A stretch of DNA of 64,000 nucleotides from Spectribacter hydrogenoxidans (lineage in GTDB: Bacteria; Pseudomonadota; Gammaproteobacteria; Nevskiales; Salinisphaeraceae). The position numbers and the translations under genes were made by a program. Below the pieces are notes generated by a model. It had not been told where the DNA came from. It was given only the letters and a program-made list of their open reading frames with translations, and made no database searches. Below are positions 26,442 to 35,528 of the stretch, piece by piece (within the stretch, counting starts at the first letter, position 1; each line of letters starts with the position of its first letter). Location: contig NZ_JAVRIB010000012.1 in assembly GCF_031846275.1 (NCBI RefSeq), positions 1-64,000 on the forward strand, in the 5' to 3' direction.

Positions 26442-26523
26442 AACCGCGAAGAGCGCAAAGGACGCAATGCGTCAGATAAGGGTCATGTCACCAATCTTTG
26501 CGCGCTTTGCGACCTTTGCGGTT
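26442..26523. repeat. Imperfect inverted repeat in the sufB-sufC gap
   Basis: Left arm 26442-26467 (AACCGCGAAGAGCGCAAAGG...) and right arm 26497-26523 (CTTTGCGCGCTTTGCGACCT...) are imperfect complements around a 29-base loop. Short GCAAAG/CTTTGC blocks recur inside each arm. The element sits inside the suf operon, where RNA folding could stop or protect part of the transcript and set the sufB:sufC ratio. Confidence 0.75.
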
Positions 26524-26548
26524 AGTGTGAATGCTGATTGGGGGGGCG

Positions 26549-28018
<1,470 letters not shown>

Positions 28019-28039
28019 GATTGCACCGTTGACGAAAAG

Positions 28040-28495
28040 TTAGGAACCCGGGCTCGACGCTATGCCGGCCACGGGCTGCAGCGGTATGTTCGGTGCCGGA
28101 CGGTTCATGTCCGCCACGGACACATCGGCCAGCGCACCGCGTATCGCGTCGTTGATCACCCGCCAGTGCCCGCGCAGCCGGCAGACCGACTCCATGCTGC
28201 AAAGGCCGTCATGCGCGGCGCACTCGGTCAGGGAAACCGGGCCCTCCAGGGCCGCGATGACATCGGCGATGCTGATGTCGTCGGCGGGCCGGGCCAGCCG
28301 GTAACCACCCCGAGCGCCACGTGCCGAGTTTACCAGACCGCCGCGGTTCAGCCGCTTGAGCAGCTTGCGCACCGTGGGCAGCGCAACACCGGTGGCGGCG
28401 GCCAGATCCGCGGCGTTGCGGGTGTCGTCTTCCGCGTCGGCCAGGGCGGCCATTACCACCATGCCGTAGTCGGTCAGTTTGCTCAGTCTCAGCAT
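28040..28495 (-). CDS. Rrf2/IscR-type SUF operon regulator
   Basis: The 151-residue protein is an Rrf2-family repressor. The winged helix is LAAATGVALPTVRKLLKRLNRGGLV (about 30-55), followed by GARGGYRLARP. Three cysteines, C92, C99 and C105, match the cluster-binding set of IscR (C92, C98, C104), so it likely senses Fe-S status. Its place as first gene of the suf operon fits the group that controls SUF assembly. A sequence close to the IscR type 1 core lies 12 bases before its start, suggesting self-regulation. Whether it binds 2Fe-2S or another cluster cannot be told. Confidence 0.92.
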   Translation of the reverse strand: MLRLSKLTDYGMVVMAALADAEDDTRNAADLAAATGVALPTVRKLLKRLNRGGLVNSARGARGGYRLARPADDISIADVIAALEGPVSLTECAAHDGLCSMESVCRLRGHWRVINDAIRGALADVSVADMNRPAPNIPLQPVAGIASSPGS

Positions 28496-28506
28496 GCCGG
28501 ATACCG

Positions 28507-28519
28507 GACCATTTCAGTC
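28507..28519 (-). promoter_or_regulatory. Putative IscR type 1-like operator of the suf operon
   Basis: On the minus strand the site reads GACTGAAATGGTC, matching the recalled type 1 core GACT-RWWWY-AGTC at 12 of 13 positions. It is 12 bases upstream of the regulator start, where binding would block transcription or translation initiation. The flanking consensus is weaker. Confidence 0.5.
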
Positions 28520-28623
28520 CTAAATAAGGATGAGATGCTACGTTATCAACCGGTCGGCGGCAAGCGGGATCCGATTGACCGCGACCGCCCAACCCGATTC
28601 CAGTCATAAGCAAGGAGCCCTGC

Positions 28624-28680
28624 ATGCCCGCCCCCTGTCTGATTCGTGCCACTGCGACGGCACGTTCCGCCCATGAGTGA
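28624..28680 (+). CDS. Short upstream ORF overlapping thioesterase start
   Basis: An 18-codon frame, MPAPCLIRATATARSAHE, begins eight bases after AAGGAG, the best ribosome site in this gap. Its stop TGA (28678-28680) lies just inside the downstream gene, whose ATG at 28673 has no good site of its own. The arrangement suits a translation-coupling leader peptide. There is no homology to judge and chance is possible; it is in a different frame from the thioesterase, so it is not a longer N-terminus. Confidence 0.4.
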   Translation: MPAPCLIRATATARSAHE

Positions 28681-29125
28681 CGTCAACCATCTCGGCTGGG
28701 ATTTTCCGGCTCCGTTCACACTGGACATTACGGTGCAGCCGGGGGATATCGATGCACTGCAACACGTGAACAATGTCACCTACCTCGGCTGGCTGGAAGC
28801 GGTGTCCTGGGCCCACTCGAAATCGCTCGACCTGGACTGGGATACCTATGAACGGCTGGGCGTGGCCTGCGTGGTACGCCGCCACGAGCTGGATTATCTG
28901 GCGCCCACCCACCTGGGAGACGAGTTGGTGGCGGCCACCTGGGTCAGCCGCAATGACGGCCGGCTGTCGCTGTGGCGGCGGTTTCAGATCATCCGCCCGG
29001 CCGATGGGGTGACGGTGCTGCGCGGCCATTCCCATTTCGTGTCGGTGCGGCTGGACAACGGGCGGCCCTGCCGGATGCCGAAGGAATTCAGTGAGGGGTA
29101 TCGGGTGATGATCGAAGAGACATGA
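28673..29125 (+). CDS. Hotdog-fold acyl-CoA thioesterase
   Basis: The 150-residue protein has the 4HBT/YbgC-like hotdog layout, with the active-site sequence GDIDALQHVNNVTYLGWLE, in which the first aspartate is the usual catalytic residue, followed by ELDYLAPTHLGDELVA. It would hydrolyse acyl-CoA; chain preference is unknown. The start at 28673 (MSDVNHL) is chosen over GTG 28646 because it matches normal family length and because the short upstream ORF overlaps it. It is divergent from the suf operon. A second, different thioesterase lies at 34568. Confidence 0.9.
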   Translation: MSDVNHLGWDFPAPFTLDITVQPGDIDALQHVNNVTYLGWLEAVSWAHSKSLDLDWDTYERLGVACVVRRHELDYLAPTHLGDELVAATWVSRNDGRLSLWRRFQIIRPADGVTVLRGHSHFVSVRLDNGRPCRMPKEFSEGYRVMIEET

Positions 29126-29141
29126 TCGGGTGCACTGGTCA

Positions 29142-29243
29142 CGTCATCGCGAGGCAGGTGAGGCGATCTCGAGCCCGGATCACACGTCACGGACTGAGTC
29201 CGCCGGGCGAGATAGCCGCGGCGCTTCGCGCCTCGCTATGACG
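29142..29243. repeat. Palindromic repeat element (about 100 bp)
   Basis: The left arm CGTCATCGCGAGGC...GGCGATCTCG (29142-29172) is an imperfect inverted copy of the right arm CGAGATAGCC...CTCGCTATGACG (29208-29243). Between them is GGACTGAGTCC (29191-29201), itself symmetric. The ends match the GTCATCGCGAGG...GGCGATCTC part of the tandem array at the left of the window, so it is a dispersed hairpin family, REP/MITE-like, without coding capacity. Confidence 0.8.
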
Positions 29244-29252
29244 GGTGGCTTT

Positions 29253-29298
29253 GTCATCGCGAGTCAGGTCCGCGAAGCGGAGCTGGCGCGGCGATCTC
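29253..29298. repeat. Half copy of the GTCATCGCGAG repeat
   Basis: GTCATCGCGAGTCAGG...GGCGCGGCGATCTC repeats one arm of the adjacent palindrome and corresponds to about 105-152 and 358-406 in the left-end array. It lies in the gap before the 3' end of the SLC13 gene. Confidence 0.75.
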
Positions 29299-29367
29299 AT
29301 GCCCGACTATCGCGCCAGGGATCGGATTAAGCATGGCGGGCCGCTGGTCTGACGTTTTCGCGCTGTA

Positions 29368-31143
29368 CTATGCAAACGCCGACGCGTAAACCAGCCGGAT
29401 CACGATGATCGTGGTCACGCCGATCGCCAGATTCATGGGCAGTCCCGCGCGCAGGAACTCGTTGAAGCGATAGCCGCCGGCACTGAACACCATCAGGTTG
29501 GTCTGGTAGCCCAGCGGCGTGGCGAAGGTGGCCGAGGCGGCCATCATCACGGCGATGACGAAGGGCATGGCCGGCAGCTGCGCGGTGTTGGTCACGGACA
29601 GCACGATGGGCAGCATTACCAGCGCAGCGGCGTTGTTGGTGATTATCTCGGTCATCAGCATCACCGCGATGTACACCAGAATCAGCAGCAGCAACGGATG
29701 GCCGCCGCTTGTGTTGACAATGGTCTGGCCGATTGCGCCGGCCGCACCGGAGACCTGCAGTGCCGTTCCCAGGCTGAAGGAGCTGGCGATGACCAGGAGT
29801 ACCGGCATGTCCACGCTCTTGCCGGCCTGGCCCGCCGTGCAGCAGCCGGTCAGGACCATGACGGCGGCACCAACCAGCGCGGCGTTGAGCATGCTGCTGA
29901 GCCCGGTCGCGGCGCTGACGACCAGTCCGCCGAGAATCAGCCATGACAGCGGGGCTCGCTCGTGCCGGGGGGTTTCCGTGTCGAGGTCGTTGATCAGCAG
30001 AAAGTCCTTGTTGTAGCGCTGGCGGGTGACGAACGCCGGCCGAGCCTCCAGCAACAACACATCGCCCGAGCGCAGTTCGATGCGCCCGGGATTCCCCTGT
30101 ACCCGTTCCCCCCCGCGGGCCACGGCCAGCACGACCGCGCCGTAGCGGTCGCGGAACCGGGCATCACGGATGGTCTGGCCGATCACTTCGGAGTGCGGGG
30201 ACAGTGCCGCTTCCACCAGACGCCGTTCGGCGCGGGACTTGCCCAGGGCCGGGCCGTCGCCGGAGGTGGAGGGCAGCAGGCCGTTGATGCGCAACAGATC
30301 CGACACCGCCTGGGTGTCACCGACGAACACCAGCCGGTCGCCGCCGCGCAGCTGCTCTTCCGAGGGGACAGCCGTGACCACGCTGTCCTGGCGGATGATC
30401 TCGACCAGATACATGTTACCCAGATTGCGCAGCCCGGCCTGGGCCACCGTCTGGCCCTCCAGCGGGCCGTTCTCCTCGACCATGACCTCCAGCGAGAACT
30501 CCCGCAATTCGCCGAATTTCTGTTCGTCCCGGCGATCCGGCAGCAGCCGTGGCAGGACCAGCAGCATCAGTGCCAGACCCAGCACCGCCACCGGCAGACC
30601 CACGGTGGTGATGGAGAACATTGACAGGTCATCGGCACCCGTCAGGGCCTGGTATTGACTGTTGACCACCAGGTTGGTGCTGGTGCCGATCAGGGTCAGC
30701 GTGCCGCCGAGGATGGCGGCATAGCTCAGGGGGATCATGAGCTTGGACGGCGCCATGCCGATCCGGCGAGACCAGGCGTGCACCGCCGGAATCATGGTCG
30801 CGACCACGGGGGTGTTGTTGAGAAATCCGCTGAGCATGGCCACCGGCAGCATCAGTCGCGCCTGAGCCCGCCGCACCGAGCCGGGTTGGCCGAGCAGGTA
30901 GCGCACCACCAGATCGACGCCACCGGAGTGGTGCACGCCGGCGGCCACCACGAACAGCGCGGCCACCGTGATCAGGCCACTGTTGCTGAAACCGGCGAGT
31001 GCCTGTTCCGCCGTAAGAATGCCGCTGGCACTGAGTATGACCAGCACGCCCAGCATCACCAGATGCGGCGGCTGGCGCCCGGCACTCATCAGCCCGAGTG
31101 CGGCGACTGCCAGTCCCAGCACGAACCAGGCCTCGAATTCCAT
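29368..31143 (-). CDS. SLC13-type permease with RCK_C (TrkA-C) domains
   Basis: The 591-residue membrane protein has two bundles of hydrophobic helices separated by a soluble middle part (about 200-385). That part contains two RCK_C-like units: GPLEGQTVAQAGLRNLGNMYLVEI ... GGDRLVFVGDT, and SEVIGQTIRDARFRDRYGAVV ... SGDVLLLEAR. The ion-transporter signatures are visible as SGFLNNTPVVATMIPAV and TEIITNNAAALVMLPIV. Homologues are annotated as sodium-coupled anion (sulfate or dicarboxylate) carriers. Substrate is not determined. It stands alone, on the minus strand, separated from fadE by a terminator. Confidence 0.9.
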   Translation of the reverse strand: MEFEAWFVLGLAVAALGLMSAGRQPPHLVMLGVLVILSASGILTAEQALAGFSNSGLITVAALFVVAAGVHHSGGVDLVVRYLLGQPGSVRRAQARLMLPVAMLSGFLNNTPVVATMIPAVHAWSRRIGMAPSKLMIPLSYAAILGGTLTLIGTSTNLVVNSQYQALTGADDLSMFSITTVGLPVAVLGLALMLLVLPRLLPDRRDEQKFGELREFSLEVMVEENGPLEGQTVAQAGLRNLGNMYLVEIIRQDSVVTAVPSEEQLRGGDRLVFVGDTQAVSDLLRINGLLPSTSGDGPALGKSRAERRLVEAALSPHSEVIGQTIRDARFRDRYGAVVLAVARGGERVQGNPGRIELRSGDVLLLEARPAFVTRQRYNKDFLLINDLDTETPRHERAPLSWLILGGLVVSAATGLSSMLNAALVGAAVMVLTGCCTAGQAGKSVDMPVLLVIASSFSLGTALQVSGAAGAIGQTIVNTSGGHPLLLLILVYIAVMLMTEIITNNAAALVMLPIVLSVTNTAQLPAMPFVIAVMMAASATFATPLGYQTNLMVFSAGGYRFNEFLRAGLPMNLAIGVTTIIVIRLVYASAFA

Positions 31144-31252
31144 CCTGTTGTCTCGTCAGCCCGCGGAACAATGGAGCGAGACCATACCGACTTGCAGGGT
31201 CGCTGGGAATGGTAATAGCTAAAAGTGATAAGGCTAGGATGTGATCAGGCAC

Positions 31253-31280
31253 AAAAAAGCCCGGGCATCGCTGCCCGGGC
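31253..31280 (-). terminator. Rho-independent terminator of fadE
   Basis: On the minus strand GCCCGGGCA pairs with TGCCCGGGC around a four-base loop and is followed by six T. It begins 26 bases after the fadE stop, and is the best terminator in this part of the window. Confidence 0.93.
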
Positions 31281-31305
31281 TCGGGTCTTCGTTGTTGCTG
31301 TCGAA

Positions 31306-33762
31306 TCAGGCCACGCGGGCTTCCTGCACCTTGTCCTGATGGCCACCGTTCTGGCGATTGAGCAGGTAGTCCGGCTCGAACGCATCGGTGAGGATGGCGT
31401 CGTAGCGCAGTTTGTCGTAGGCGGCGACTTCGTCGGCCTCCGCCTGCGAGAGGATGCCGGCTTCCACGCAGCTGGCGAGCTGGTCGGTCACCGTCAGCCC
31501 GCGGGTCTGGCCCTTGGCCACCGCCTTGGCGAACTTGTTGTAGAGCGGCTCGACCTTCACCAGCATCTGGAACGCCTGCTCCATGCGGCCGGTGGCGTCA
31601 CCCGCCGACTTGCCGACGTAGGTGTCGGCGGTCATGCGCTCGCGGAAGGCGCCGGGCTCCAGCATGGCGTCGGCCAGTTGTCCGCCCAGGTCGTCGCTGG
31701 CGCCGTGATACGGCCGGCCCAGCGGAAACACCATGACGCGCAGCGCCTTGCCGACGAAACGATTGGGGAAGTTGCGGAAGAAGCCGTCGAAGGCATCCGC
31801 GATTTCCCGCAGGCTGTCGTCCATTACCCACTGCATGTGGGGAAGGTCGGCTTCCTGCTGGCCCTCGTCGATGAAGTACTTGAGCGTGGCCGACGCGAAA
31901 TAGAGTTGCGATAGCACGTCACCCAGACGGGCCGACAGGCGTTCCTTGCGTTTCAGGTCGCCGCCGAGCATGCCCATGGTGACGTCCGAGACGAACGCCA
32001 GGGCGGCGCTCATGCGGGCCAGCTCGCGGAAGTAGGGGGCGGTCGGGCCGCTGATTGGAGCACCGGCCAGCCGCGAACCGGTCAGGCCCAGGGTCAGGGC
32101 GCGGGCCCCGCGGTTGACGGAATAGCCCACGTGACCCCACAGCAGCTTGTCGAAGGCCTTGAGGTCGTCCTCGCGCGCTGCCTCCATCTCCGGGAAGACG
32201 TAGGGGTGACAGCGAATCGCCCCCTGGCCGAAGATCATCAGGCTGCGGGTGAGGATGTTCGCGCCTTCCACCGTGATGGCGATCGGAATCGCCTGATAGG
32301 AGGGCGCCAGATAGTTGCGCGGGCCCTGCTGGACGCCGCGGCCGCCGTGGATATCCATGGCGTCGTTCACCGACTGCCGCATCCACTCGGTCATGTGGTA
32401 CTTGGCGATGGCCGTGACCACGGACGGGGCGCAGGTGTCCACGCCGCTGGCGGTGAGCACGCGGGCGGCTTCCATCTTGTAGTTGAGGCCGGCGATGCGG
32501 GCCGAGGCCTCCTGCACACCCTCGAACTTGCCGATGGGCATCTTGAACTGGCGACGCACGCGGCCGAAGGCGCCGGTCATGCGGTAGCTCATCTTGGAGG
32601 CCGCCGAGGACAGGGCGGGCAGGGAGATGCCGCGGCCAGCCGACAGGCACTCGACCAGCATGCGCCAGCCGCCGCCGATCTGTTCGCGGCCGCCGATCAC
32701 CCATTCCAGCGGAATGAACACGTCCTTGCCGTAGATCGGCCCGTTCATGAAGGCGCCGGGGTAGTGGCGCTTGCCGACTTCCACGCCGGGATGGTCGGCC
32801 GGCACCAGGGCACAGGTAATGCCCAGCTCCCTGTCGTCGCCCAGCAGGCCGTCCGGGTCATAGGCCTTGAATGCCAGGCCCACGACGGTAGCTACCGGCG
32901 CCAGCGTGATCCAGCGCTTGGAAAAGGTCAGCTTGAGGCCGACCACTTCCTTGCCCTCGAACTCGCCCTTGCAGACGATGCCGGTATCGGGGATCGAGCC
33001 GGCGTCGGAGCCGGCTTCCGGACCCGTGAGGCCGAAGCAGGGGATTTCCGTGCCCTGGGCCAGGCCCGGCAGCCAGCGCTTCTGCTGGTCCTCGGTGCCG
33101 TAGTGCACGAGCAGCTCGCCCGGACCGAGCGAGTTGGGCACCATCACCGTGACCGCGGCGGTCAGGCTGCGCGACGCGATCTTGGCGACGATGGTCGACT
33201 GCGCCAACGCAGAGAAGCCGAGGCCGCCGTGCGCCTTCGGAATCAGCATGGCGAAGAAGCGTTTGTCGCGAATGAACTGCCAGACATCCTCGGGCAGATC
33301 CATCAGTTCCTGGGTGATCTGCCATTCGTCGAGCATCTCGCAGAGCTGCTCGGTCTCGTTATCGAGGAACGATTGTTCCTCGTCGGTGAGGCGGGTGCGC
33401 TGGAAGTTCATCAGATAGGTCCAGTCGGGCTTGCCGCGGAACATTTCCGCTTCCCACCAGACATCACCGGCCTCGAGGGCCTCGCGTTCGGTGTCCGACA
33501 TCGGCGGCAGCACGGCCTTGAAACCCTTGAAGATGGGTTTGGTCAGCAGGCTGCGGCGCAATGGCACCACGTTGAACAGCACCGCTACCGGGACGCCGAT
33601 GACCGCGGCGATCACGATGCCGGTAGTGCCGATGACGCCCAGGCCGTACAGCGCGCCGAAATACACCACGGCGGCGGCGGTCCAGGCCAGCAGCGGGGCG
33701 CCGATATAGGCCAGGGCCCACACGGCGGCCAGGGCAGCGAGCAGGGACAGGATGACAGTCAT
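31306..33762 (-). CDS. fadE: Acyl-CoA dehydrogenase, FadE type
   Basis: At 818 residues it matches the long E. coli FadE (about 814), not the usual 380-residue enzymes. It has two N-terminal membrane helices (about 3-65), then the acyl-CoA dehydrogenase core: FFAMLIPKAHGGLGFSALAQ, ACFGLTGPEAGSDAGSIPDT-like segment CFGLTGPEAGSDAG, TFSKRWITLAPVATVVGLAF, and HGGRGVQQGPRNYLA. It carries out the first, FAD-linked step of fatty acid oxidation at the inner membrane. The tetR gene is nine bases upstream on the same strand, so fadE is in its operon and probably under its control. Confidence 0.96.
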   Translation of the reverse strand: MTVILSLLAALAAVWALAYIGAPLLAWTAAAVVYFGALYGLGVIGTTGIVIAAVIGVPVAVLFNVVPLRRSLLTKPIFKGFKAVLPPMSDTEREALEAGDVWWEAEMFRGKPDWTYLMNFQRTRLTDEEQSFLDNETEQLCEMLDEWQITQELMDLPEDVWQFIRDKRFFAMLIPKAHGGLGFSALAQSTIVAKIASRSLTAAVTVMVPNSLGPGELLVHYGTEDQQKRWLPGLAQGTEIPCFGLTGPEAGSDAGSIPDTGIVCKGEFEGKEVVGLKLTFSKRWITLAPVATVVGLAFKAYDPDGLLGDDRELGITCALVPADHPGVEVGKRHYPGAFMNGPIYGKDVFIPLEWVIGGREQIGGGWRMLVECLSAGRGISLPALSSAASKMSYRMTGAFGRVRRQFKMPIGKFEGVQEASARIAGLNYKMEAARVLTASGVDTCAPSVVTAIAKYHMTEWMRQSVNDAMDIHGGRGVQQGPRNYLAPSYQAIPIAITVEGANILTRSLMIFGQGAIRCHPYVFPEMEAAREDDLKAFDKLLWGHVGYSVNRGARALTLGLTGSRLAGAPISGPTAPYFRELARMSAALAFVSDVTMGMLGGDLKRKERLSARLGDVLSQLYFASATLKYFIDEGQQEADLPHMQWVMDDSLREIADAFDGFFRNFPNRFVGKALRVMVFPLGRPYHGASDDLGGQLADAMLEPGAFRERMTADTYVGKSAGDATGRMEQAFQMLVKVEPLYNKFAKAVAKGQTRGLTVTDQLASCVEAGILSQAEADEVAAYDKLRYDAILTDAFEPDYLLNRQNGGHQDKVQEARVA

Positions 33763-33771
33763 GATGACCTC

Positions 33772-34452
33772 CTATGACTTGGTGGCCGCGTTGGCGGCCG
33801 GGGTGCCGGTCAACGCGGCGCCGGGATGGGCAGGCGCAGCGAGGTCCGGGTTCATCGCGTCATCGTCGGGCAGCAGTGCCCGCTCGAGGAACGCGATGTA
33901 TTGCGAGAATTCGGTCGAGTCGGTATGCGGCCATTCGGCCGGCATGTCCCGACGGATCTGCAGCGTGCCGAGAAACACCGAGTACGTCAGTCGCGCCCAG
34001 CGCGATGCGTGCTCCGGCGACAGGCCCACCGCCTGGTAGTAATGACGCAGTGTTTCGATACGCCGGGTGGACACGCGCGTGACGAATGCCGCGATCAGCG
34101 GATCGTCGGCCGCTGCCGACAGGGCCTGGTAGATGCGACTGGTGCGCAGCGAGGTGTTGACCTCGCGGATGACCCGCTGCAGGCGCCGGCGGGGGTCGGT
34201 TTCGTTTTCCAGGCTCTGGAAGGGGACGCCGGTTTCCTGTTCTTCCCAGCGTTCCAGCGCGCGCTTGAGCAGCGCCTCGCGGTTGCTGAAATGCCAGTAG
34301 AAACTGCCCTTGGTCACGCCCAGGCGGCGGGCCAGCGGCTCCACGGCGACGCCCGCGATACCCTGGTCGGCGATCGCATCGAGCGCAGCCTGCGCCCAGG
34401 CGTCGGCCGACAGCCGGGTCTTGTCGTTGATCGTGTCGCGGGTCGCGCTCAT
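33772..34452 (-). CDS. TetR-family regulator of fadE/thioesterase
   Basis: The 226-residue protein has a TetR N-terminal helix-turn-helix, VAVEPLARRLGVTKGSFYWHFSNREALL (about residues 31-58, quoted in two parts: VAVEPLARRLGVTKGS and FYWHFSNREALL). The rest is a helical ligand domain without a known signature. The start at 34452 (MSATRDT) is chosen because a longer frame would run through the divergent promoter. It lies directly before fadE and is divergent from a thioesterase gene; two matching palindromes occupy the space between. A fatty acyl-CoA ligand is a reasonable inference from the neighbours. Confidence 0.9.
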   Translation of the reverse strand: MSATRDTINDKTRLSADAWAQAALDAIADQGIAGVAVEPLARRLGVTKGSFYWHFSNREALLKRALERWEEQETGVPFQSLENETDPRRRLQRVIREVNTSLRTSRIYQALSAAADDPLIAAFVTRVSTRRIETLRHYYQAVGLSPEHASRWARLTYSVFLGTLQIRRDMPAEWPHTDSTEFSQYIAFLERALLPDDDAMNPDLAAPAHPGAALTGTPAANAATKS

Positions 34453-34461
34453 TAGTATTCC

Positions 34462-34475
34462 ATACGCAGGCGTAT
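34462..34475. promoter_or_regulatory. Candidate TetR operator 1
   Basis: ATACGC-AG-GCGTAT is a perfect inverted repeat ten bases upstream of the tetR start. It shares ATACGC and CGTAT half-sites with the second element 46 bases away. Confidence 0.65.
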
Positions 34476-34507
34476 TGAGAGTATGCTGCACTGCCGCGCC
34501 GCTGTCA

Positions 34508-34521
34508 ATACGCCACCGTAT
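34508..34521. promoter_or_regulatory. Candidate TetR operator 2
   Basis: ATACG-CCAC-CGTAT has the same ATACG/CGTAT arms and the same 14-base length as the first site. It lies 46 bases upstream of the thioesterase start at 34568, so one dimer per site could control both divergent genes. Confidence 0.6.
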
Positions 34522-34567
34522 GGAGGCGATGGCGGCCATCCGTGACCCCGATGGAGTGCCTGCCGAC

Positions 34568-35008
34568 ATGACCGATCCCGTCCGTGCCGATTTTACCCAT
34601 GGCCTGCCGCTGACCGTGCGCTGGGGCGAAATGGATGCCCTGGGCCACGTGAACAACACGGTGTACTACCGTTATTCCGAGGACGGCCGGATCGATTACT
34701 TCTCTCAGCTTCTGGCCACCGGCGACCCGTTCCACGAGACCGGGCCGATCCTGGCCGAACTCGGTTGTCAGTTCCGGCAGCAGTTGCGCTTTCCCGCCGA
34801 GATCGAGATCACCACCCGCATCCATCGCATTGGCCGCAGCAGCATGGGTGTGCAGCAGGCGCTCTGGCACCGGGAGGGTGGTCACCTGGTGGCGCTGATG
34901 GAGGCGGTGCTGGTCTGGTTCGATTACAGTGCCCAGACCTCCGTCGCGGTGCCCGATACCTTGCGGGAGCGCATCCGGGCATTCGAGGTGGTGCCGCCGG
35001 CGATGTAG
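34568..35008 (+). CDS. Hotdog-fold acyl-CoA thioesterase
   Basis: The 146-residue protein carries the 4HBT-type active-site sequence RWGEMDALGHVNNTVYYRY near residue 18; the aspartate before ALGHVN is the expected catalytic residue. RIGRSSMGVQQALW is a typical second strand. It hydrolyses acyl-CoA, possibly draining long-chain acyl-CoA beside fadE. The start at 34568 (MTDPVRADF) is preferred because an ATG at 34520 lies in the candidate operator; 34529 is a possible alternative. It is only distantly similar to the thioesterase at 28673. Divergent from tetR. Confidence 0.88.
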   Translation: MTDPVRADFTHGLPLTVRWGEMDALGHVNNTVYYRYSEDGRIDYFSQLLATGDPFHETGPILAELGCQFRQQLRFPAEIEITTRIHRIGRSSMGVQQALWHREGGHLVALMEAVLVWFDYSAQTSVAVPDTLRERIRAFEVVPPAM

Positions 35009-35027
35009 CCACGGGCGGAAGGGGGGG

Positions 35028-35528
35028 TCAGCCGCCCAGATAGAGCCGCCGGAGGTCGCTGGCTGTCTGCGCGGCTTGCCAGCGAGCTTCGAACTCGCCA
35101 TGGAGTTTGCGTGCCTCGGGCGGGCCCAGCGATTGCGGTGGCGTCAGGGCGCGCCGTTCGTGCTGGGTCAGGCCGCGGGCGGCGTCTGCGATCAGGCATT
35201 CGCCGAACCAGGATGTGGCACCCGGTGCCGGCGTTCGGAATTCGATGGCGCTGGACAGTGTCTGTCCGAGGGTCACCAGCGCGTGGCCGCGGGCCGCCGG
35301 ACGGGTATCGGCAATCAGAATGCGGACCCGAGCGTGGCGGGGCGCCCCGATCACCAGTTGCTTGATGGCCTCGCAGAACGCTTCGGTGGCATACACATCC
35401 GCCGGCAGCTCGTGGCTGTAAAGGTCGAGGTGCCGGCGCGCGCTGCGAGCCAGCTTGGCCGCATCACGGGCGAGCCGGACGGCCGGGGACTCGCCCGGTT
35501 CAGACCTGTCGGGCCTGGTCGGCGGCAT
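35028..35528 (-). CDS. Conserved proteobacterial hypothetical protein (DUF7931-like)
   Basis: The 166-residue protein has the pattern RLARDAAKLARSARRHLDLY, FCEAIKQLVIGAPRHARVRI and LIADTRPAARGHALVTLGQ. From memory this resembles a small family in gammaproteobacteria, found alone or at the end of GNAT acetyltransferases, and with a phospholipase D-like look, but the function is unknown. The ATG at 35528 overlaps the 3' end of purB by 29 bases; later starts would lose the conserved first helix. It is in the purB direction and is likely cotranscribed with it. The family name is my best recollection. Confidence 0.65.
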   Translation of the reverse strand: MPPTRPDRSEPGESPAVRLARDAAKLARSARRHLDLYSHELPADVYATEAFCEAIKQLVIGAPRHARVRILIADTRPAARGHALVTLGQTLSSAIEFRTPAPGATSWFGECLIADAARGLTQHERRALTPPQSLGPPEARKLHGEFEARWQAAQTASDLRRLYLGG

